From Zea mays (taxonomy: Eukaryota; Streptophyta; Magnoliopsida; Poales; Poaceae): 64,000 nucleotides of DNA. The stretch spans positions 112,435,789-112,499,788 of the forward strand of contig NC_050101.1 in assembly GCF_902167145.1 (NCBI RefSeq). The letters are read 5' to 3'. Shown here piece after piece: positions 45,308 to 56,289 of the stretch. Each line of letters starts with the position of its first letter. The first letter of the stretch is position 1. Under the pieces are notes generated by a model that saw nothing but the letters and a program-made list of their open reading frames with translations, had not been told where the DNA came from and did not search any database. The position numbers and the translations under genes are program-made.

Positions 45308-46010
45308 CAGACATCGGCAGGGGGAGGAGCGGCACCCTCGGCGTCATTTCCACCCTCGGCGGAATCTGGCACGGCCTCAGACGGCGACACGGGCGGAAGG
45401 ATCTCCACCTCAAAGGAGGAAGCCAGCGCCGCACTCGGGCCCTAGACAGCCGCGTCAAGCCTCTAGACCTCGGCTAAGGCAGCCTCCTCTTCGTCGGGTA
45501 AGCAGTAGTACCCCTCGCTAACCCGCTCTAGATCCACGTCGTAGTGGGAAGCGAGCACGGCGAAGGCCCGCCTAACGCCGTGGTGCAGCGCCCCACGGAG
45601 TCTGTTGTGCACATGGCCGCCCAAGGCCCACAGATGACCCTAGGGGGAGCTACCCTAGGGGACGCCATCGAGGCCGAAGGCCTGGCAAAGAGCCGAGATG
45701 GCCTCAGACATGGCCACGCGCTCGACCTCCTTCTGCTAGCTCAGCTGCCTCGGCAAGCACCTTGCAGTTCTTGACGGCCTCGTTAAGAGCCGTCTTGAAC
45801 CCTACAGACAGCAGGACAACATTCTTCAGACGCAAGGAGAAGAATGGAGACAAAAACAAAGTCACAGAGCGGGCAAAACATACCTCCGGCCCGGGCACGC
45901 TGCTGCGAGGCCTCGACTTGGGCAGACCGGGCAGACCCGACGACCACAGCCAGACCCTCCGCAAGGGTCCCGGCCTGAGCGGTCGCCTCGGGTCTAGAAA
46001 GGAGGAAGCC
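45308..46010 (-). pseudogene. Antisense gene relic with intron in the Gyp-A spacer
   Basis: On the minus strand an exon ending at 45884 (coding TLAEGLAVVVGSARSAQVEAS) is followed by GTATGT, an 82-bp intron (45883-45802) and CTGTAG, then an exon with FKTALNEAVKNCKVLAEAAELA, AMSEAISALCQAFGLDG, VLASHYDVDLERVSEGYY and DEEEAALAEV, ending at TGA 45310-45308. Amino-acid choice is helical and alanine-rich and clearly protein-like. Several TAG codons and a frameshift near 45710 break it. Antisense ORFs in the 3' region are known from grass gypsy elements such as Grande; the product has no established function. The protein is probably a coiled-coil protein carried by the element. Confidence 0.65.
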
Positions 46011-47679
46011 CCCTCTGCCTCAAATATTTCCTCGGAAAAGTTTTCCGCCAAAACAACTTTCATGCCTTTCGACTGCGTCGATAGTGGAATCCTAATGACG
46101 AGCGAGAGAGACCTTGAACGGCAAGGCCGACCGAGCCGAGGGACTCCTACGCCTCCAGGATACGGATACCTCACTCGTCACCTTTCGTGAAAGGTAGCTC
46201 AAGCTCAGATAAGTGATTCTACTACCGACGAACAAGTCCTAATGCTCGAAACAAGAGGAAAGAAACACGACTTTATACCCAAATGTTCAGGCCTCAGTAG
46301 CCACAAAGAACAAACACACGTGCTTGGGGTAACAATGGTACCTAGACTTAGACGTCGGCAACGCCCTCGGCGGTTGTCCCGACCTACGGTAGATGTCTTA
46401 GTACTTAAAGCTATTACATCTCGCCCTCAAAAGGGTACCATTACAAACAGGACTGCGGGTCCATTCCCGCAGGAATGAACAACCTCCACACCAGGAGGCC
46501 TGCGGGATAACAAACTCCAGGTGGCTCGCCAGTGACCACTGCACCAGCAGCGCGACAACGACCTCCGCCTCGGGCGGCTAGACAGCAGCAGCGATGGCCT
46601 CAGAGCAAACACTACTGCTGAAAGGCCCTCGTTCACGTCCCCTCACGGGGGACAAGAACTAGCTAATAAAGCCAAAGAGCCGGAGGTCCGGAGCGCAGGT
46701 GGCACTGACGGTCTCGTCGGCGGAGGCAACCGCTTCGGCAAGGGGAAGCCTCACCTATGGCGACCACCACCTCAGCACCGACGACAGCGACCACCTGCCC
46801 ACCAACACCGTATCGGCAAACGGTGGCCGCCCCAAAGCGCACCGGCAGGTCCTCACTCCCGTCCCCGCCACAAGAACGAGAACGGGACCGTCCCGGAACA
46901 CGAGTACCGCCCTCGCGGCGTACGACGTGTTGCGCGATCCCCCGGTGCAGCCGACGGTGCAAGGAGGACCTGGACGTGGCCGGCCCGCGCACGGCGCAAT
47001 CGACACCCGAGCAGCGGACGGGCAGCCGCGCTCCGCCTCGGCGGTAGGAGGTGGCACCAGAAGCAGCGCCAGAGCCGCTCAGGCCGGGGAGCCAGACACG
47101 CGGCAGCTGCCAGCGCCATGAACGGCGAGCGCTCTTCTCCCCCGATCACTGAGGGAAGGAGCGGGCCGCTACCCACGCCGAGGCGGACCCCAGCTCGGTG
47201 CACCCTCCTCCCCAGCACGAATGATGAACATCCTTGAAGCTGAGGGTAGGGGTAGGCCACGGCCCGACTCGCTCTTCCCCACCATGAGGCCTACGGTCAT
47301 CATCCTGGGTGACCGCCGGCGGGGGACTGCAGCCGGGCTGTCTGATGAAAATCCTTGAAGCCGAGCGGTGACTGAAGAGCGCCAACCCCCACGGGGTCAC
47401 GCTTCTCAAACAGTAGCAAAAAGAAGGCAACACAGGTGCACCCCATCTGGGGGCTCGGAAGGTGGAAGGGCACGATGAATGCGAAGAGTGTGAAGGCATG
47501 GCTACTGCCTGGGGGGTCGATCCCTTTTTAAAGGCAGATCTCCTCATTCGCACCCCCAAGCGTCACGGGCAAAGTCTCCACCAACGTGCTCCAGGGTTCT
47601 CACCCTCCAACGCGGGGGCTGGGTCCCACACGTCATGCGAGCTGACCCGAAACAGAAGAAGCCAAATCGCCGCACACGA

Positions 47680-47870
47680 AGCATGTAACCGCCCCGCGGT
47701 TATAAGCGTTCCCCCATCCTCGCCGAAACCAGCGGTCGAAAGGGCGAACCGCCATGCAGGAAACACGCAACCGCACCACGGTTGTGCACCCTTTCAGCTT
47801 CGTCGCATCCAGCGGTCCAGCATGAAGGCCCGGGCCCACCTGTCATGTAACCGGCGCAACGGTTACTACG
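47680..47870 (+). repeat. 82-bp repeat of AACCG...CGGTT palindromes
   Basis: Palindromes TAACCGCCCCGCGGTTA (47686), CAACCGCACCACGGTTG (47768) and TAACCGGCGCAACGGTTA (47849) recur at about 82-bp intervals, with an AGCGGTC word between them. The flanking sequence is degenerate. Confidence 0.7.
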
Positions 47871-48425
47871 TGCAAGGAAACTGCACCGCCACTCGTGCCA
47901 ATGCCGCATCTTCTCGACTGCAGAACCAGTGCCGCGACTCGAGGCAGCCCTGCGCATGACCCAATAGTGTCAATTGAGTGCAACGATCACGGGTCAGTCA
48001 GCCGCGGGGATAGGCACGACGGTTCATATGACCAGAGGCGGGCCGGCGGTAATTGCAGCAACAGACGGGCGGAAGCAGCGGTCCAATCACCTATAGGCTC
48101 ACACCCTCTCCTAAAAAGGCAGGGGAGCCCTCTCCCACGGAGTAAAGACGACGCACCCATGCTCCGTTCCTCGAACGGCTCGCGCACGCGCAACAGACGC
48201 CCCGCGAATCGCCCGTCCCGTCGCATTAACTCCTTGGCAGGGCAAGCGACACCTCCAACAGGAGAAGCGGGCGCCGTTTCACCTCCGTCATGACGACCGC
48301 GTCAAAAAAGGTGTGCCACCTTATTTAAATTCATGTCCTTTTTATTTCCCTCTCTCTCTCTTGCCACAGGGACCGGGAAAGGGGATATTTCGAAAAAGGA
48401 TCCTTCCTAGCGAAGGAAACGGGCC

Positions 48426-48575
48426 CCGAGCCCTCCTACTGATCAGGGGTTCGAAGGTTGCGCCCTTCGGGGTTCGGCAACCGCCCCAGAGCACTCGGGC
48501 TCCGAGCCCTTTACTGATCAGGGGTTCGAAGGCTGGCCCCTCGGAAGGGTTCGACAGCCGCCCCAGAGCACGCAG
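48426..48575 (+). repeat. 75-bp tandem duplication
   Basis: TGATCAGGGGTTCGAAGG occurs at 48440 and 48515, and both copies end in CCGCCCCAGAGCAC. The palindrome TGATCA and TTCGAA lie in each unit. Confidence 0.85.
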
Positions 48576-49280
48576 AGTCAGGGATGACCCTGGGTACGTC
48601 CGTTACATGGCCGAGGCTCGGGCTACGCTCCCGAGGTACCTTAGGACATTTCCGAGACCAACGGGAATGATTTTGTAACGGAATCCCACCCGAGGGAGGC
48701 ATCGAGCCCTCGGACCCTATCGAATGGGTCCGGGTCCAGCAAATCACATGCAGGTACTTTTGGAGCGCACCTCTGGGCCACTAGCCGACCCTTATCGAAC
48801 GGGGCTCGGGCATCCACTTGGATCACCCGCCAGCAACTCACTGGAAACACCATGTTCGGCGCCCTCCGAGGGCAACATGGCGCTTCCCCCCTTCCTCCTT
48901 GCGGAAAGGCGACGAAGGGGCGTACAATAAAAGTCGAGATGGTCCTTGATTGTCCTCTCGCTCCGTGCAGAGGCTTGGGGGCTGCTCTCGCACCAGGCTA
49001 CGGCTGAATCATTGACCACATCAACAAACCAGCGTGAAAACTCGGCGTCTGACCGTGCACCCGGGCTACGACCAGGCCGCATGAGGGAACAACAAGGCCG
49101 CCCAAGGCATCGCAAAAAGAATTAAGACCTCAGAGGAGTCAAACCACTCCTCCGAGGCCTTGGGGGCTACACCCGGTGGGTGCGCTCGCGCGCACCCACC
49201 GGAACAAGATATAACCGAGAAGGGCCGGTCCCCTTGCAAAAATCCAGTTGAACCTCCAAGCAAGTGCCCGCACTCCCTCC

Positions 49281-49297
49281 GAGGCCTCGGGGGCTAC
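49281..49297 (+). other. Polypurine tract region of Gyp-A
   Basis: GAGGCCTCGGGGGCTAC directly precedes the 3' LTR, the form usual in Tat-type elements. Confidence 0.65.
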
Positions 49298-50596
49298 TGT
49301 CGGGTACCGTAATTAGGGGTACCCCCAATGCTCCTTAATCTAGCTGCAAAAACGTCTTCAGAACAAACCATACCCAGCTGATAAAGCACGATTCAAGTCA
49401 GGCCCTCGTCTACCAAGGGACGCGACCTCATCCGAGCCTAGCCTTGGCCTCGGGTGGGAACAATAGTCCCGGACGGATTCACGCCTCGCCCGAGGGCCTC
49501 CTCAGACAGTGAGCGCACCCTCGGCTTGCCAGAAGCCCAGCTTGGGCGAAATTTGTCGTGCAGCGACCTCGGCCGGGTTGCCTTACCAGCCGACCGTATC
49601 GCATGCGCATTTAATGTGGGGATCGCCTGACACCTTATCCTGACACACGCACCTCAGTCGGCAAGGTCGAAGTGACTGCAGTCACTTCACTGACCGATCT
49701 GATAGAAAAACAGCGCTATTCACCCCGCTCCGGCTACAGTGCCAACCGTCAGGGCAAGACTAGCAACAATGAGTCGTGACCTCTCTCGAGTTCAGCATCG
49801 GGCGCAGCAGGGAGCTCCGCCTCGCCCGACCCCAGGCCTCGGCCTCAGCCTCGACCTCGAGAGGAGTCACAACCTCGCCCGACCCTAGCCTCGGCCTCAG
49901 GAGAAGTCTCCGCCTTGCCCGACCTGGGCCTCGGACCGACTATGCTACATGGGATGCATCATTACCCTACTCGTAGCTAGCCGCCTCAGGCTATGAAGGA
50001 ACAAGACCGGTGTCCCATCTAAGGTTACTCCGGCAACATGTAATGATGGTTCCCCGTGTGCGCCCATGATGTCGGTTGCTCTCAAACCCCCTACGGAAGC
50101 AAGACAACGTCAGCAGGATCCATGCCGCACCGACATCTGTGCTTCTACAGGGCTCAAGGCACTTCTCCGACGGCCACGATAGCTCGTGTACAGGGCTCAA
50201 GGCACTCCCCCGCCAGCCACGTTAGCGCATAGCTACACCCCGTTGTACAGCTGGGCATCTCCTTGTATCTATAAAAGGGGGTGTCCAGGGCCTTCCAGGG
50301 GGGTTCACGTTCAGGTTCACGCTGAGATACATTCACGTTGACGCAGGACGTGGACAGAGGGGGAACGTAGGGACGCGGGGCATACGAGGTAGGCAGCACG
50401 CAGAGACTCTCTCTCTCGCTCTCGCCCTCGCTCTCTCGCGACGCTTGTAACCCCTACTACAAGCACCCCGGTGCAAGATAATATAAGCCTCATTCCCCCG
50501 CTTGTGTTCCATCTTGCACCAACCCATCTGGGCAGGGACACGCAGCAACAAATTTACTGGTCGGTTGACGGTCCTCGCGGGTCCAAAACGCCGACA
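49298..50596 (+). repeat. 3' LTR of Gyp-A (1299 bp)
   Basis: Matches 11860-13102 with many substitutions and an extra segment of about 55 bp near 49845-49905 (a CCTCG-rich duplication). TATA motif at 50268-50277. Confidence 0.93.
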
Positions 50597-53185
50597 CATA
50601 GAGGGGTCAATAGGCAAATAATAATTATCACTATAAAACTTAAAACCACTCTGCTCAAAGACTGGATCACAGCGGAATGAAGATTGCTTCGAGTAGGTGG
50701 CAGCGGAAATGAAGTTCCTGTCTCAAAAAGTCTTGCACTTCACAAGTAACTCGTACCACAGATAAGAGTATATGAAGTGCACATAGTAATAAGGCAAGAG
50801 ACAAAGAACAGAAACAGAGACAAGACGGGAGTCACAGCACAGCACACAGGACACAAGGATTTATACCGAGGTTCGGCCAAGCCTAAAATGCTTGCCTAGT
50901 CCTCGTTGGAGTTAGCCACATCTTGGCTTGGAGTATCTTACTCCATCCTCCGATGTACTCAAATCTGTCAGTGTGACAGATAGAGCCTTCCAATATGACG
51001 ATGGTTGTTACAACTAAAAGGAAAATGATCTCAACATTTCTTATAATTGATTTTGGTGTTTGACGTCCATCACAAACTATATGGACTAACTAGTTTGCCT
51101 AGTGAATATTTTTCTCATGTGCATAAAGTTTAACATAAACATACAAAGAAAAATACTTGAGGGAATTCTACAAAGTTTGGAGCATACAAGATCTGGTGCA
51201 GTCAGTGGCGCACCGGACACTGTCCGATGTGCAACGGACACTATCAGGTGTCCTGGTTGAGCACCTCGCGAACTGGCCGCTCTCGGGTTTTCTCAGAGCT
51301 CGTCCACTAAAATTCATCGGACAGTCCGGTGAGATAGCGGAGCAACGGTCAACTTCACCAATGGTCAACTGCGGAACAGTATGACCATCAGAAGTCAGAA
51401 AGACAGTCTGCGATGTCAGATCGCACTGGAGTGTCCGGTGTGCCACCGGACTGTCCGGTGCCGCAAGAAGACAGAATACTTCAACGGACAACAGCTCTGA
51501 ACCCCAACAGTCGGCTGATGTGGCACTCACCGAACAATGAACAGTGCAGTGTCCGGTGCACCACCGGACTGTCCGGTGTGCCCATCGACAGCAACGACTG
51601 AAATAGTGGTTTGGCTATAAATACCCCTCAACCACCACCATTCAAACCACCCCAAGCTTTCCAACCTCCTCATTCAATACTAGAGCAAAAGCATACAATC
51701 TAAAGACACAATCAAAGCATCAAATCCTCTCCGAGCTTTAAAATCAAGTCAAGTGATCAAAAGTGTTTAGTGACTTGAGAGAGGGTGATTTGTGTTTCTT
51801 TTGTTGCTCTTGTTGCTTGGTTGCTCTCTTATTCTCACTCTAATCTTTCCAAGTGTTTTTAAAGCTAGCAAGAGACACCTAACTGTGTGGTGATCCTTGT
51901 GGGGTCTTAGTGACCCGTGTGATTAAGAAGAAGCACTCGACCGGTCTAAGTGATTGAGAGAGGGAAAGGGTTGGAATAGACCTGTCCTTTGTGGTCTCCT
52001 CAATGGGGAGTAGGTTCCTTGGAACCGAACCTCAGGAAAGAAATCACCATGTTCATTTGTGTTGATCTTCATCACTCGATTTGTTTCTCCCCTCTCCTCT
52101 GTCTCTAAAGTTCTCTTGCTCGTATTGTTTTGAGTTGGCTCCCAAAGTTATCTGCATTGTTTGAGCAACTCATAACAAGAATAACTATCTTCCGCACTTC
52201 GAATTCAATATTATTTATTTCTAACCCTAACCCTGGGTAAAGTGTGTGTTCAAAGTTTATAGTTTTTAGGTTTCGCCTATTCGCCCCCCCTCTAGGCGGC
52301 TTTCAACAACGTTGTCGTGGCTGCTTACAACCTTCTTGACAGCACTCCGACGGAGTAACAGTGCTCAAGATCTTGATCTTGCTCTCAGCAGCACTTCCCC
52401 TCTCTCTAAAGGCCTATAATTGTGCCTCTACACAACTTATAGAAAAATACACAAAAGAGGGGGAGCAATATGATTTGCAATGAGTCTACAAAGTGTTGCT
52501 GCACTTGGGAGTCTTCCACACGTGTAGATGGATGCTTAGGGGGTCCTTTTATAGCCCCAAGGGAGCCCCTAGCCGTTCGTTCTTCAAATGGGAAGCAATC
52601 AGCCTTCCCTTTCTGTGTGTGGATCGGACTGTCCGGTGCACACCAGACAGTGAGTACTAGCTGATTTCCTTCCTTTCCTGGCAAAGCTGATAGTTGCCAC
52701 CATTCGCCACTTGGTACACCGGACAGTCCGATGCGACTTGATGACCGTTGGCTTGGATGTCGTGGCCAGCACTGATTGCACGACCGACCGTTGGTCCGAC
52801 GTACGGCTGGCGCAACGGACAGCCCAGTGATTTATAGCTGCAGCACCCCCAACTGGTTCCCGAGAGCGGTCTGTTCACCGAGGGCCAGCCTGGGCACCGG
52901 ACACTGTTCGATGCTCCCAAACTGGTGCAACTTCTTTACTCCAATTTGTCTTCTTTTGGGATGATCCCCAGCACTTAGACACACACAATTAGCCACTAAA
53001 ACAATTGACTAAGTCTTGGGATCATACATCTTTACTCCAGGATTTCTGATCTACTCTAGAAAGAGCTTCAGAACCATCAAGTCAACTTGACATGATCTAG
53101 ATTAATACACATAAGCTCCAACACCTTGCAAAGGTCACATAGAACATATCCAAACACAGGAACAACCCAAACTAAAGGTCAAAAT
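50597..53185 (-). repeat. Outer copia-type LTR, interrupted
   Basis: Minus-oriented LTR whose 3' tip lies at 11847-11859. It has GAGGTTCGGCCAAGCC near 50870, a TATA box (CTATAAAAG on minus, 52554-52546) and CACCGGAC palindrome words (about 52620-52730, 52895-52910), the order seen in Cop-1. A solo LTR interrupts it at 51015-52305. Its sequence is not like the LTR at 58530-59793. The right limit is uncertain. Confidence 0.7.
51015..52305 (+). repeat. Solo copia-type LTR (1291 bp)
   Basis: Perfect duplications ACAAC flank it (51010-51014 and 52306-52310). It ends CCTCTAGGCGGCTTTCA and begins TAAAAGGAAAATG, where intact relatives begin TGAAAGG, so the first dinucleotide has mutated. It has a TATA box (CTATAAATA, 51615-51623) and CCGGACTGTCCGGTG palindromes. 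No internal region is present, which means unequal recombination between two LTRs removed it. Confidence 0.9.
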
Positions 53186-53199
53186 AAACACAGAAAACA

Positions 53200-56100
53200 T
53201 GGCATATATCGATATATCCCCTTTGTTGGTGGTCTTTCAGAAAGTGATGCTAGATGTCTATGTGCTTAGTGCAGCTGTGTTCAACAGGATTATCTGCCAA
53301 GCGGATCACACTCTCATTGTTACATTGGAGTGGGACTTTGCTCAGATTGTAGCCAAAGTCCTCGAGGATTTGCCTCATACAAAGTAATTGCACGCAATAC
53401 TGACCTGCGGTAATATACTCGGACTCAGTGGTGGATAGGGTAACAGAATTTTGTTTCTTTGAGCTCCAAGACACCAGGGTCCTCTCTAAAAACTAGCAGG
53501 TCCCTGATGTACTCTTCCTATCTACCTTGCACCTGGCATAATCAAAATTTGAATATCCAATTAGGTCAGAGGTAGACCAAAAGCGAGGCGTATGAACTAG
53601 ACATCTTAGAATTTGCTTCACGGCCATAAGGTGACATTCCTTGGGGTTAGATTGAAATCTAGCACACATACATACTGAAAGCATACTGTCCGGTCTACTT
53701 GCACCTAAATAAAGCAAAGATCCTATCATAGACCAATATACCTTTTGATCTATGGACTTACCTCCCATGTTGAGGTCAAGGTGTTCGTTGGTTCCCATCG
53801 GCGTCTTGATGGGCTTTGCATCCTTCATCCCGAACTTCTTGAGGATGTCTTGCATATACTTCGATTGGAAGATGAAGATGCCTTCTTTGAGCTATTTTAC
53901 TTCAAAGCCAAGGAAGTTGGTCAGCTCGTCATCATCAACATCTCGAATTTATACATCGTTACCCTATTAAACTCCTGATAAGACTTTTTATTACTAGAAC
54001 CAAATATTATGTCATCGACATTTATTTGGCATATAAAGAAATCACCATTACAAGTCTTAGTGAAAAGAGTGGGATCAACTTTCCCGACCTTGAAAGCATT
54101 TGAAATAAAGTTGATCTCTAAGGCATTCATACCATGGTCTTAGTGCTTGCTTAAGCCTATAGAGCACCTTAGAGAGCTTGTAGACATGGTCGGGATACCT
54201 TTCATCCTCAAAGCCAGTGGGTTGTTCCACGTACACCTCCTCCTTGATTGGTCCATTAAGGAAGGCAATCTTCACGTCTATTTGAAAAAGATTAAACGAG
54301 TGTTGAGCAACACAGACCAATAATATACGATTTGATTCTAGCCTAGCTAGAGAAGCAAAAGTCTCCTCAAAATCCAAACATGCGACTTGGGCATAAGCTT
54401 TTGCCACAAGTCTACCTTGTTTCTTGTCATCACCCTGTACTCGTCTTGCTTGTTGTGGAACATCCACTTGGTTCCCACAACATTTTGCTTTAAATATGGC
54501 ACCAGGCTTCAGACTTCATTTCTCTTAAAGTTGTTGAGCTCTTCTTGCATGACCATCGCCTAATTCGGATCCTGCAATGGTTCTTCAACCCTGAGAGGCT
54601 CAATAGAAGAGACAAAGGAGTAGCACTCACAAAAATTAGCAATACGAGATCGAGTCGTTACTCCCTTGCTGATATCACCTAGGATTTGACCCACCGGATG
54701 GTCTCTTTGTATGGTGGCACGAATTGGAGATGGAGGCGCATGTGGTACGTCTTCTTCTTCCTTGTCTTCTTGTTCATGCACTCCCCCTTGATCCATGCTC
54801 ACATCTTGAGGTATATGTTCCTCACCTTGAGTTGGGGGATGTGCCATTGTTGAAGTAGAAGGTTGATCGTGTTCTTGTTGTTCCTGCAGTCACACATCTC
54901 CTATCGCCATAGTTCTTATTGCGGTCGTCGAAATTCGTTCTCATCTACATCATCAAGATTAACTTGCTCTCTTGGAGAGCCATTAATGTCATCAAATACA
55001 ACATCACTAGTGACTTCAACAAGTTCAGAAGATTTGTTGGAAACCCTCTATGCTTTTGTATTTGAGTCATAACCAAGCAAAAACCCTTCAACGGCTTTGG
55101 GAGCGAATTTTGAAAGCCTACCTCTCTTGACCAAAATGTAGCATTTGCTCCCAAACACACGAAAATAAGAAACATTGGGTTTGTTACCGGTTAGAATCTT
55201 GTATGCCATCTTCTTGAGGAGGTGATGAATATAGAGACGATTTATGGTGTGGCAAGCCGTGTTCATGGCTTCCGACAAAATTGCTCTGGCGTCTTGTACT
55301 CTCCAGGCATTGTTCTTGCCATGTCGATGAGTGTCCTATTCTTCCTTTACACAACACCATTTTGTTATGGAGTGTAGGGGCGGATAATTCGTGCTTGATG
55401 CCTTCCTCCTCAATGTACTCCTCTACTTGAAGGTTCTTAAACTCAGAACCGTTGTCACTCCTTATCTTTTTCATCCTTAATTCAAACTCAATTTGAGCCT
55501 GCTTTAGGAAACACTTTAGTGTGCCTTGGGTTTTAGATTTATCCTACAAAAAAGAATACCCAAGTGAAGCGGGAATAATCATCAACAATAACGAGACCAT
55601 ACTTCCCCATATGCTAAGGTAAGCATATCCATATGTAGCAACTCCAGTAGTCTTGACGTCATCATTACGTTCTTACTTGGATGACTTTTTCCACCTATTT
55701 CCCTACTTGACACGTTGTACAAGGTTTGTCTTTCTCAAAACAGACATCGGTTAGTCCTAACACATGTTCTCCCTTTAGAAGCTTATGAAGGTTTTTCATT
55801 CCAACATATGCTAGACGACGATGTCACAACCAGCCCATGTTAGTCTTAGCAATTAAACATGCATCTAGATCAACATTTTCTTTAGTAAAATCAACCAAAT
55901 AAAGTTTGTCGTCTAATACACCTTTAAAAGCTAATGAACCATCACTTGTTCTAAAGACAGTTACATCAACATTTGTAAAAAGACAATTATAACACATATG
56001 ACATAACTCACTAACGGAAAGCAAATTGTAACCAGGCGATTCTACAAAATAGAAATTTAGAAATCGAATGCTCGATAGTAATCGCTATCTTATCTAACCC

Positions 56101-56280
56101 CTTTACCTTGACTTGGTTCCCATCTCCAAAGATGATAGTGTCATGGGAATCATTATTCTTGATGTAGAAAATGAACATCTTCTTCTCCTCCGTCATGTGG
56201 TTTGTGCATCCGCTATCAATAATCCAGCTCAAGCCCCCGGATGCATAAACCTAGAAGGAATTTAGGCCTGGGGTTATTGG
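53200..56280 (-). pseudogene. Cop-2 pol remnants
   Basis: Fragments in copia order can be followed on the minus strand: protease with [17 protein letters not shown] (about 56230), GAG-pre-integrase, integrase with KKIRSDNGSEF (about 55470-55184), a spacer with HPVGQILGDISKGVTTRSRIANF (54847-54560), RT with QIDVKIAFLNGPIKEEVYVEQP (54467-54075) and [12 protein letters not shown], which has Asn in place of the Tyr of YVDD (54130-53921), and RNase H with [20 protein letters not shown] (53474-53250). The frame changes between nearly all of these, and the pol end breaks off after HIDI with a stop. No product is possible. Confidence 0.88.
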
Positions 56281-56289
56281 GTCCTATTA

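Larger units (their letters stand above)
44630..49280 (+). other. Long 3' spacer of Gyp-A
   Basis: This 4.6-kb stretch between integrase and the 3' LTR has no plus-strand gene that I recognise. It holds an antisense gene relic and several separate tandem repeats, listed individually. Hypervariable, repeat-rich 3' regions are an established property of Tat-lineage elements. Confidence 0.75.
11860..50596 (+). mobile_element. Gyp-A: Tat-lineage Ty3/gypsy element, split by Gyp-B
   Basis: The LTRs are 11860-13102 and 49298-50596 (TG...CA, beginning TGTCGGGTACCGTAATTAGG). The flanks CCTAG (11855-11859) and CATAG (50597-50601) match at four of five positions. Internal order is PBS, gag, protease, reverse transcriptase, RNase H, second RNase H, integrase, then a 4.6-kb spacer and the polypurine tract. 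The second, archaeal-type RNase H before integrase and the gag zinc motif CPYH...HTLEEC mark the Tat lineage. Pol is cut between 17544 and 42554 by Gyp-B. The LTRs differ by many substitutions and an approximately 55-bp indel, and coding is broken at many places, so it is older than its guests. Confidence 0.93.

Noticed and set aside
47680..47870. CRISPR-like spacing of palindromes
   Set aside because: Only three degenerate units in a plant retroelement; direct-repeat identity is too low and the context is eukaryotic.
46242..49260. Many open frames of 60-160 codons on both strands in the Gyp-A spacer
   Set aside because: Arg/Pro/Ala-rich by composition, no frame consistency or splice pattern except the relic at 45308-46010.
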